From Verrucomicrobiales bacterium (GTDB lineage Bacteria; Verrucomicrobiota; Verrucomicrobiia; Limisphaerales; UBA1100), in NCBI GenBank assembly GCA_011523245.1, contig WTHG01000354.1, forward strand, positions 1-12,401: a DNA stretch of 12,401 nt, read 5' to 3'. Position numbers and translations under genes: made by a program. Below, piece by piece: positions 7,401 to 12,401 of this stretch. Under the pieces are notes generated by a model that searched no databases, was not told the DNA's origin, and saw only the letters and a list, made by a program, of their open reading frames with translations. Every line of letters starts with the position of its first letter. Position 1 is the first letter of the stretch.

Positions 7401-8160
7401 CGACGTCCCCACCGACTGGGAAGGCGTCCGGGCCAAAGTCGAGGAAATGCAGAACAAAATCGACAGCATGGGGCCAGTGAACTTGGTGGCGAGCAACCAA
7501 TATCAGGAGGTCGAAGAGCGCTGCAAGTTCCTCAATACACAGCACGAAGATTTGGTGAACGCCAAAACCGAGCTGGAAGAAGTGATTGCCCGTATCGACA
7601 AACAATCTCGCGAAATGTTCACCGAAACTTTTGAAAAGGTGCGCGCCAATTTTCAGAAAATGTTTCCGGACCTGTTTGGTGGCGGCCATGCGAATTTGGT
7701 GCTCACCGAAGAGGAAGATGTGCTGGATGCCGGCGTGGAAATTGTTGCCTCCCCTCCGGGCAAGAAACTCCACCGTATCGGCCTTTTATCCGGAGGCGAA
7801 CAAACCATGACAGCCGTGGCCCTACTTTTCTCACTGTATCAGGTCAAGCCCAGCCCGTTCTGTGTGTTGGACGAACTGGACGCGCCCCTTGATGACGCTA
7901 ACATCGAACGCTACGTTCAGAAGCTCAAAGAATTTCTCGCACACTCGCAATTCATCGTCATCACCCACAGCAAACGTACCATTTCAGCGGCGGACGTGTT
8001 GTACGGAGTGACCATGCAGGAGCGGGGCGTCAGCCGGATAGTGAGCGTGAAATTCAGCTCCGAACACACCGAAAGCGCGGACCGCAACGGCGACCTCCAA
8101 GCCAAGGAAGCTCCTGCGGCCCCCAAGGAAGAGAACGAGGAAGTTTTCCTCGCCAAGTAA
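4429..8160 (+). CDS. smc: Chromosome partition protein SMC
   Basis: The ATPase core of the bacterial condensin, which with ScpA and ScpB extrudes DNA loops and separates sister chromosomes. At 1243 residues it is somewhat longer than the usual 1150-1200. The N-terminal ATPase half has Walker A GPNGCGKSN at 31-39. A long coiled coil follows (about 165-520), then the hinge at about 535-670, ending in a glycine-rich YTGGQGEG segment, and the returning coil (about 680-1010). The C-terminal ATPase half has the SMC-specific MGPVNL near 1015, the ABC signature LLSGGEQ at 1119-1125 and Walker B VLDELDAP at 1146-1153. Two segments account for part of the extra length: a threonine-rich linker near 965-995 before MGPVNL, and a charged tail of about 40 residues after the ATPase head. 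The start is fixed by the AAGGAGG site. No scpA or scpB gene lies in the window. Confidence 0.97.
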   Translation: MYLKSLKAIGFKSFADKTTLNFEPGITAVVGPNGCGKSNISDAIRWVLGEQSAKALRGGEMADVIFSGTEGARGRKPTSMAEVSITLGDMDEENLKAAGVDLSFTEVTVTRRVFRDGGSEYFLNGASCRLRDIQQLFMGTGIGRNSYSIMAQGQITNIIKSKPSERRVVFEEAAGITKFKQQKKEALRKLDYTEQNLLRLEDTIREVKRQIGSLQRQAGKARRYQKIMDELRELETKLARHEYDTIDTELQGIRKESEHIRDNLENHSSGIIEEETALKNLRQTLTELDAQISAKQQRGLELKSEVERHENRIQYNEQRMEELTAQHADAEADIGGAQERRKQVDAELEGINQQLADSGHSLDRARQHVSEKRSVVETAESEISQRQSQLNDTNNEAAQLTQRLTSSRNELNALELQDQGNTARLEKLSAEKIQLEEERNKLETSLCEFERSVEDDSLHVETHRGTVEERQVRLSVIGTDLSGTEEALDELLQRQAEAKSRQDVLKQLIESKEGFSAGTQTVLTQFDSAIGSLADQIRVPDEHVRAVEAALGANLQLVITERPQSADQMLQRLAQGEQGRASIVALELLRERGGSIPPSDIPEGAVPALDIVATDDLIQPLLQTLLGRTLIVDSLETATRLWHMSPGRFDYVTQQGESLSQQGVYTGGQGEGKEHHSVLARRNQIDELEIQLNTLGHQIDESSRAKGALLAEQTELQASLQNARDELSDREVAIATRKGEFKALQNSRQVLEQKIEAVVFEVQNLAEQETASKSKSIELNARIRQLEEKDRQIQELITGHEAFIQEQRDHRETAQEELTEAKVDLSKAEERESSLQVQKTPMEQQLAELQRTLERAQQILSESSERKVQFESQNAESRLEIERLRLDRETCSEKISELTQGRNQQATDAERREMELSEKRNSLTEMQERKGEIEVEVTQNQMRQEQLIERIQEKYDLDLRELQGDVTTINITADGQTTTETIMADETCSETDVPTDWEGVRAKVEEMQNKIDSMGPVNLVASNQYQEVEERCKFLNTQHEDLVNAKTELEEVIARIDKQSREMFTETFEKVRANFQKMFPDLFGGGHANLVLTEEEDVLDAGVEIVASPPGKKLHRIGLLSGGEQTMTAVALLFSLYQVKPSPFCVLDELDAPLDDANIERYVQKLKEFLAHSQFIVITHSKRTISAADVLYGVTMQERGVSRIVSVKFSSEHTESADRNGDLQAKEAPAAPKEENEEVFLAK

Positions 8161-8187
8161 CTCCTCGCCCATTCTAGAAGCTTCCAC

Positions 8188-8216
8188 TTGCCATCGGTAA
8201 AGCGGCTGCGTAGCGT
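8188..8216 (+). promoter_or_regulatory. Possible promoter for trxB
   Basis: TTGCCA (8188-8193), 17 bases, then TAGCGT (8211-8216). The -35 box is good and shares its hexamer with the candidate in front of rho, but the -10 matches only three of six. A start at the usual distance would fall at or just before the trxB ATG, giving a very short leader or none. Confidence 0.2.
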
Positions 8217-8225
8217 AACCGCCTC

Positions 8226-9170
8226 ATGTCGAACGAGATCGAGAAAGTCGTAATCATCGGCTCCGGCTGCGCCGGGCTCACAGCAGCCCTGTACACCGCC
8301 CGTGCCCAACTCAAACCCGTGGTACTCACCGGTGCCATGCCCGGCGGATTATTGACTACTACCAGCATTGTCGAAAATTTCCCGGGTTGGCCGGAGGGCA
8401 TTGACGGGACGGAGTTGATGATTAACCTCCAGCAACAAGCCGAACGATTTGGTGCGGAGGTTCGTTTTGGGAGCACTGTGGAAAAAGTGGACCTCAATGA
8501 ACGCCCGTTCAAGCTCACGGTGGATGGCGAGCCGATGTTGGCACAAACTCTCATCGTGGCCAGCGGAGCCGGGCATCGTCATCTCGGATTGGAGAGCGAG
8601 AAGAAACTCGATAAAAAAGGCGTCACCTACTGCGCCACCTGCGATGGCGCGCTGCCGATGTTCCGCGATCAACCGCTGGTTGTTGTGGGTGGCGGCGATT
8701 CGGCTTGCGAAGAGGCAACCTACCTCACGCGGTTTGCCAGCAAAGTGTATCTCATTCATCGCCGGGATGAGCTCCGAGCCTCCAAAGTGATGGCCGAACG
8801 AGCCTTGGCCAATGACAAGATCGAGCCAGTATGGGATTCCGAGATTGCTGAAATTCTTGGCGAAGTCGAAGACAAAGTCACGGGAGTTCGCCTGAAAAAC
8901 AACAAAACCGGCGAGGAAAACACGCTCGACTGCGCCGGCGTGTTCATTGCGATTGGCCACGTGCCGAACACCCAAATCTTCGAAGGTCAACTCGACCAAG
9001 ACGATGCCGGCTATATTTTACGGCAGGAAGGCTCACGCACCAATGTTAAGGGCGTATTTGTAGCTGGTGATTGCTCGGATAAAGTCTACCGGCAGGCCAT
9101 CACCGCGGCCGGTATGGGCTGCGCGGCAGCCATTGACGCCGAAAGACTGCTGGCCAGTGAAGACCAATAA
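8226..9170 (+). CDS. trxB: Thioredoxin reductase (NADPH)
   Basis: A cytoplasmic FAD enzyme that passes electrons from NADPH to thioredoxin. Its 314 residues are normal for the low-molecular-weight bacterial type. The FAD-binding GSGCAG is at 12-17, the flavin-contact segment MPGGLLTTTSIVENFPG around 38-54, the redox-active pair C136-A-T-C139 is followed by D140, the NADPH-binding GGGDSA is at 155-160 with the HRRDELRASK motif after it, and the C-terminal FAD motif GVFVAGDCSD is complete. Two small departures from the common form: cysteine replaces proline in GSGPAG, and leucine replaces glutamine in GGQL. Neither removes a known catalytic residue. It begins 65 nt after smc and ends 42 nt before hisB. 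No thioredoxin gene is in the window. The CATC centre argues against a ferredoxin-NADP reductase of similar fold. Confidence 0.95.
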   Translation: MSNEIEKVVIIGSGCAGLTAALYTARAQLKPVVLTGAMPGGLLTTTSIVENFPGWPEGIDGTELMINLQQQAERFGAEVRFGSTVEKVDLNERPFKLTVDGEPMLAQTLIVASGAGHRHLGLESEKKLDKKGVTYCATCDGALPMFRDQPLVVVGGGDSACEEATYLTRFASKVYLIHRRDELRASKVMAERALANDKIEPVWDSEIAEILGEVEDKVTGVRLKNNKTGEENTLDCAGVFIAIGHVPNTQIFEGQLDQDDAGYILRQEGSRTNVKGVFVAGDCSDKVYRQAITAAGMGCAAAIDAERLLASEDQ

Positions 9171-9212
9171 ACAATCGCTTTTCAGCGACTTTTCCACTAA
9201 AAAACTCCAACC

Positions 9213-9878
9213 ATGAGCACGCGCACGGCGCAAATTGAACGCGCCACGGGTGAAACCCGGATTACCCTAAAACTGAAGATTGACGGCAAAGGTAAGTCGT
9301 CGATCGATACGGGTATTCCGTTCTTCGACCACATGCTCACGTTATTCGCCAAACACGCTGTCTGCGATCTGCAGGTGAAGTGTCAAGGTGATCTAGATGT
9401 GGATCTACATCACGCTGTGGAAGATGTGGGCATCGCCCTAGGCCAAGCGTATTGGCAGGCGTTGGGAGAGAAGCGCGGTATACGGCGCTATGGCACGGGA
9501 TTTGACCCGCGCAACCCACTTTGGGGTGAGGCGCATTTACCGATGGACGAAACACTGGCCCGCGCCGTTGTGGATTTCAGCGGTCGCCCTTATCTTGTTT
9601 GGAATGGCATGGATAAACTCGGGTTCAAAATACTCAAAGGCGAACAAAACCAGGATGATGCCTGTCGCTTCCGCTTTGGCTTGGCCCGAGAATTTTTCCA
9701 AGGCTTTACCAATGAAGCCCGCTGTAATTTACACTTGGAGTTGCTGTACGGACAGGAACCCCATCACGTAGTCGAGGCCTTGTTCAAGGCCTTTGCCAAG
9801 GCAACTGATTTTGCCTGCCAAAAAGATCCTCGCATAGGGCGGGCTGTGCCGAGCACGAAAGGGCGCCTGAAAGGTTAG
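9213..9878 (+). CDS. hisB: Imidazoleglycerol-phosphate dehydratase, with insertions
   Basis: Catalyses the sixth step of histidine synthesis, imidazoleglycerol phosphate to imidazoleacetol phosphate, as a manganese-dependent oligomer. Metal and substrate motifs are present: DTGIPFFDHMLTLFAKH at 32-48, HH at 66-67 with E70 and D71, LPMDE at 109-113, SGRPYL, the second HH in YGQEPHHVVEA, and PSTKG near the C terminus. There is no phosphatase domain, so this is the monofunctional form, but 221 residues exceeds the usual 195-200. The excess falls in two places as judged against remembered family sequences: about 10 residues around GFDPRNPLWGEAH (96-108), and about 10 between the SGRPYL segment and LAREFFQGF. 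The first metal motif reads HHAVED rather than HHTVED. The gene stands apart from any other his gene and its stop lies 2 nt before the sigma factor start, implying shared transcription and possibly coupled translation. Confidence 0.93.
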   Translation: MSTRTAQIERATGETRITLKLKIDGKGKSSIDTGIPFFDHMLTLFAKHAVCDLQVKCQGDLDVDLHHAVEDVGIALGQAYWQALGEKRGIRRYGTGFDPRNPLWGEAHLPMDETLARAVVDFSGRPYLVWNGMDKLGFKILKGEQNQDDACRFRFGLAREFFQGFTNEARCNLHLELLYGQEPHHVVEALFKAFAKATDFACQKDPRIGRAVPSTKGRLKG

Positions 9879-9880
9879 CC

Positions 9881-10480
9881 ATGGCGAAGCTCGACATCCC
9901 AAATGCTGCCGATGATGAGCTGGTGCGTTCTGCCCAAAAGGGCAACATGGCTCCGTACGAAGAATTGGTGCACCGCCACCGGGACAAGATTTATGCACGT
10001 GCTTTTAGCATGCTACGCAATGAGGAAGAGGCGCTGGATGTCTCGCAGGAAGCGTGGGTTAAAGGCTGGCAACGCCTAAAGCAATTTCAGCACAACTCCA
10101 GCTTCACCACCTGGATGACACGCATTTGCATCAACCTTTGCCTAGACTTTCTCCGCAAACGTCAACGGCAACAGACCGATTCCTTGGATCAGATGGAGGA
10201 GGAAACCGGGGGCGTGGAGCGCCGAATGGATGTTGAGGATTACAATCCTACTGAAGAAATGGAGCGCTCTGAGCTGCGAAAGGAAATCGATGCCGCCATG
10301 GAGAAGCTCAGCTACGAACACCGAACGGTACTCGTGCTGCATGAATTCGAGCGGATGGAATACAAAGAAATCGCCAAATCCATGCAATGCTCCATCGGGA
10401 CAGTGATGAGCCGGTTGTTTTATGCCCGCCGTCGATTGGCAAAAATCTTAATTTCTTTGAAGAAAGAACGACAAAACTAA
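9881..10480 (+). CDS. ECF-family (sigma70 group 4) RNA polymerase sigma factor
   Basis: A 199-residue alternative sigma factor of the RpoE-like extracytoplasmic function class. Region 2 spans about residues 11-92. It contains the DELVRSAQKGN helix, the core-binding segment around ALDVSQEAWVKGWQRL (51-66), and the -10 recognition stretch FTTWMTRICIN. An acidic linker (about 97-130) leads to region 4 (about 135-190), whose helix-turn-helix includes MEYKEIAKSMQCSIGTVMSRL, the -35 binding element. Region 1 and region 3 are absent, as expected for the class. The start ATG follows the hisB stop by 2 nt without its own Shine-Dalgarno, so translation may depend on ribosomes leaving hisB. The next gene, 20 nt downstream, encodes a small membrane protein that is probably its anti-sigma factor. 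The regulon and inducing signal cannot be told from sequence. Confidence 0.93.
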   Translation: MAKLDIPNAADDELVRSAQKGNMAPYEELVHRHRDKIYARAFSMLRNEEEALDVSQEAWVKGWQRLKQFQHNSSFTTWMTRICINLCLDFLRKRQRQQTDSLDQMEEETGGVERRMDVEDYNPTEEMERSELRKEIDAAMEKLSYEHRTVLVLHEFERMEYKEIAKSMQCSIGTVMSRLFYARRRLAKILISLKKERQN

Positions 10481-10490
10481 GTCTACAAAA

Positions 10491-10496
10491 AAGAGG
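10491..10496 (+). promoter_or_regulatory. Shine-Dalgarno deciding the anti-sigma start
   Basis: AAGAGG lies 4 bases before the ATG at 10501. It supports that start over an in-frame ATG at 10387, which would overlap the sigma gene by 94 bases and add residues unlike the anti-sigma N terminus. Confidence 0.6.
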
Positions 10497-10500
10497 CATA

Positions 10501-11091
10501 ATGAAGCAGGAAGACAGACTGAAAATTCAAGCATGGCTCGATGGCGAGCTGGCTCCTCAAGAATCCGCTCGAATCGCTGATCTAATAGATAACGATCTAG
10601 AAGCTAAAGAATTGGCCGACGATCTCCGCGCGATGCAAAAAGCGCTTGAAATCGGAGAAAAACCGGTCTTTTTGGAGGATTCTCGCGAATTTTACTGGTC
10701 GCAAGTAGAGCGACAGATCGAGGCCGAAGAACCCATTACTGAGAATTCTCAACCAGAATTAGTATCAGGTAGCTTGGGGGACGCCCTACGTTGGCTCATC
10801 CCAGTCGGGAGTTTAGCCGCTATTTCCGCGTTAATGTTAAACTTTGATTCCATTGACACCACTCCGGATTTGTTGGAAACCAGCGAACCGGGAATCGAGA
10901 TCCCTCCCCCCAGCCCGGCCAATCCCCCCAGTGGACGCGTAGAAAGCTCCGGAACGGCGTTGGAAGAAGAATCCCCTGTGTCCCCCGAAGTGGGCGTATT
11001 CAGCTTTGAAGGCACTCAAAACGGCGGCAATCTCTCCAGCCCCGAAGATCCAAACACACTACCGGAATCCATCGAAAACCCAGAACGATAA
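10501..11091 (+). CDS. Probable membrane anti-sigma factor
   Basis: A 196-residue protein directly after the ECF sigma gene. Residues 1-75 are predicted cytoplasmic and helical; the opening IQAWLDGELAPQESARIADLI resembles the first helices of the anti-sigma domain seen in zinc-type (zf-HC2) anti-sigma factors. The single hydrophobic stretch at about 97-114 is a likely membrane segment. The outer part, about 115-196, is rich in Pro, Glu and Ser and probably unstructured. There is no cysteine or histidine anywhere, so the zinc site (HxxxCxxC) is lacking and a thiol-based sensor is excluded. Function is inferred mainly from position and topology. It could instead be an unrelated membrane protein of the same operon. 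An intrinsic terminator follows 21 nt after the stop, closing the hisB-sigma-anti-sigma unit. Confidence 0.65.
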   Translation: MKQEDRLKIQAWLDGELAPQESARIADLIDNDLEAKELADDLRAMQKALEIGEKPVFLEDSREFYWSQVERQIEAEEPITENSQPELVSGSLGDALRWLIPVGSLAAISALMLNFDSIDTTPDLLETSEPGIEIPPPSPANPPSGRVESSGTALEEESPVSPEVGVFSFEGTQNGGNLSSPEDPNTLPESIENPER

Positions 11092-11112
11092 GCCCGTTCC
11101 TAATCATTCCAG

Positions 11113-11142
11113 AAGGCTCTCACAACGAGAGCCTTTCTTTTT
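11113..11142 (+). terminator. Intrinsic terminator after the anti-sigma gene
   Basis: A perfect 9-bp stem, AAGGCTCTC (11113-11121) with GAGAGCCTT (11127-11135), closes a 5-base loop and runs into a T-rich tract at 11134-11142 broken by one C. It ends the operon beginning at hisB or trxB and separates it from gyrB. Confidence 0.85.
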
Positions 11143-11310
11143 AGGGGCAACTTATTAACACGCACATTATGTTGTGCTCCTCGTGTTTTTCGCGTCAATA
11201 TATTGTATTTCCCGCTTGGTTTTTAATGGATTATGTTTGTCGGGGAATAGCTTTTTCGGTAGGTTTCCATTTTATGGATTTCGCTTTTGAAAAAGTGGTC
11301 TAATTAGGAA
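11143..11310. promoter_or_regulatory. A+T-rich leader region of gyrB
   Basis: These 168 bases contain no gene and are clearly richer in A+T than the coding sequence on either side. They must hold the gyrB promoter if the terminator at 11113 is efficient, but I find no -35/-10 pair good enough to name. A short imperfect inverted repeat, CTTTT/AAAAG, lies at about 11284-11295. A weak AGGA (11306-11309) almost touches the gyrB ATG. Confidence 0.4.
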
Positions 11311-12401
11311 ATGGCAAATAAAAAGGAAGTGGCCGATACGGCTGGAGGCGCCAAATATGATGCCTCAAAAATTGATAAACTTGAAGGTCTCGAAGCCGTC
11401 CGGAAACGACCCGGCATGTACATCGGCGACCCCGATGAACGCGGTCTACATCATTGTGTTTTTGAGGTGCTCGACAACTCGATTGACGAGCATTTAGCGG
11501 GATTCTGTAAGCACATCACGGTCGCCATTCATGTAGATGGCTCGGTTTCCATTCGGGACGATGGCCGCGGTATTCCGGTTGATATCCATCCGAAATTCAA
11601 AATTCCGGCTGTTGAGTTGGTGCTCACCAATCTTCATGCCGGCGGTAAATTCGGGCAGGGCGCCTACAAATATTCAGGCGGTTTACACGGTGTGGGAGCT
11701 AAGTGTGTAAACGCCTTGTCTGAGTGGTTTAAGGTGGAGGTCAGCCGTGATGGTGAGGTGCACACGATGGAATTTGAACGGGGTAAGACCACCCGCAAAT
11801 TGGAAGTCATCGGCAAAACTAAGAACACCGGCACCTACGTGGTGTTCAAGCCGGATGCCCAGATCTTTACCATCACACAGGAATTTCAGTTCAATATGCT
11901 GTCCACCCGCCTGCGGGAATTGGCATTCTTGAATCCTGGAGTCGAGATTACGTTGGTTGATGATCGTGAAGACAATAAGTCCGAGACGTTCTTTTACCGC
12001 GACGGCATTGAACAATTCGTCCGGCAGCTAGGCACCAACAAAACCGTCGTCCACGCTAAACCAATCGTCATCGCCAACAAGACCGAAGATGTATTTGTGG
12101 ATGTCGTTATCCAATACAACGATAGCTACAACGATCAAATTCTCTGTTACGCGAACTCCATTCCCAACGCTGATGGCGGCGCTCACCTGACCGGTTTCCG
12201 TACGGCCCTAACCCGTGCTATCAACCAATACGCCAAGAATAACAATCTGCTGAAGGACAAGGATCCGAGCATTTCCGGTGATGATGTCCGCGAAGGCTTG
12301 GTGGCCGTAATCAGCGTCAAGCTACCCAATCCGCGGTTCAGCTCTCAGACCAAGGACAAGCTGGTGAACAACGAGATTGAAGGCGTCACCAGCAAGGCCA
12401 C
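11311..12401 (+). CDS. gyrB: DNA gyrase subunit B, 5' part (runs off the window)
   Basis: The ATPase subunit of DNA gyrase, which with GyrA introduces negative supercoils. The window holds the first 363 codons, open to the last base: the GHKL ATPase domain and most of the transducer domain. Visible marks are LEAVRKRPGMYIGD at 27-40, the catalytic glutamate E52 and metal-binding N56 in EVLDNSID, the adenine-binding DDGRGIP at 83-89, the ATP lid GGLHGVGA at 123-130, and the transducer lysine in Q346-T347-K348, which contacts the ATP gamma-phosphate. The N terminus carries about 20 extra residues before LEAVRKRP. The ATG at 11311 has only a weak, very close AGGA. ParE of topoisomerase IV has the same domains, and the part that best separates the two is beyond the window. 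GyrB is preferred because the sequence is a close match to typical GyrB motifs. Confidence 0.92.
   Translation, partial: MANKKEVADTAGGAKYDASKIDKLEGLEAVRKRPGMYIGDPDERGLHHCVFEVLDNSIDEHLAGFCKHITVAIHVDGSVSIRDDGRGIPVDIHPKFKIPAVELVLTNLHAGGKFGQGAYKYSGGLHGVGAKCVNALSEWFKVEVSRDGEVHTMEFERGKTTRKLEVIGKTKNTGTYVVFKPDAQIFTITQEFQFNMLSTRLRELAFLNPGVEITLVDDREDNKSETFFYRDGIEQFVRQLGTNKTVVHAKPIVIANKTEDVFVDVVIQYNDSYNDQILCYANSIPNADGGAHLTGFRTALTRAINQYAKNNNLLKDKDPSISGDDVREGLVAVISVKLPNPRFSSQTKDKLVNNEIEGVTSKA

Noticed and set aside
10387..10500. Earlier in-frame ATG for the anti-sigma gene
   Set aside because: It would overlap the sigma gene by 94 bases and lacks a ribosome site, while 10501 has AAGAGG and gives a family-like N terminus.
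1..12401. CRISPR array, insertion sequence, prophage or tRNA
   Set aside because: No regularly spaced direct repeats, transposase, integrase or cloverleaf was found on either strand by reading.

Overview
The window is a stretch of bacterial chromosome, about half G+C, with every recognisable gene on the + strand. The protein sequences, the lack of Shine-Dalgarno sites in front of most genes and the mixed housekeeping gene order suggest a member of the PVC group, most likely Verrucomicrobiota. This is an inference from protein style; no marker was compared with a database. Nothing looks like phage, plasmid, insertion sequence or CRISPR.

Layout: (1) about 1-907 has no credible protein gene. 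It holds a dense series of hairpins and a probable long-range closing helix, and ends in a textbook intrinsic terminator. I read it as a large structured non-coding RNA of roughly 750-850 nt that I cannot match to RNase P, tmRNA, SRP RNA, 6S RNA, rRNA or a self-splicing intron. (2) 1007-2014 is cysK, cysteine synthase. (3) 2192-4349 is a two-gene unit: a short form of transcription terminator Rho without the usual N-terminal helical domain, then a WYL-domain regulator 10 nt downstream. (4) 4429-8160 is smc, with the best Shine-Dalgarno in the window. (5) 8226-9170 is trxB, thioredoxin reductase. (6) 9213-11091 is a tight row of hisB (with two insertions), an ECF sigma factor 2 nt after it, and a single-pass membrane protein that is probably its anti-sigma factor, closed by an intrinsic terminator. 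(7) 11311 to the window end is the first 363 codons of gyrB.

Functionally this is core biology: cysteine and histidine synthesis, thiol redox, transcription termination, chromosome condensation and DNA supercoiling, plus one stress-type sigma/anti-sigma pair. The main candidate for something undescribed is the large RNA at the left end. Second are the compact Rho with its linked WYL regulator and the cysteine/histidine-free anti-sigma candidate coupled to hisB.
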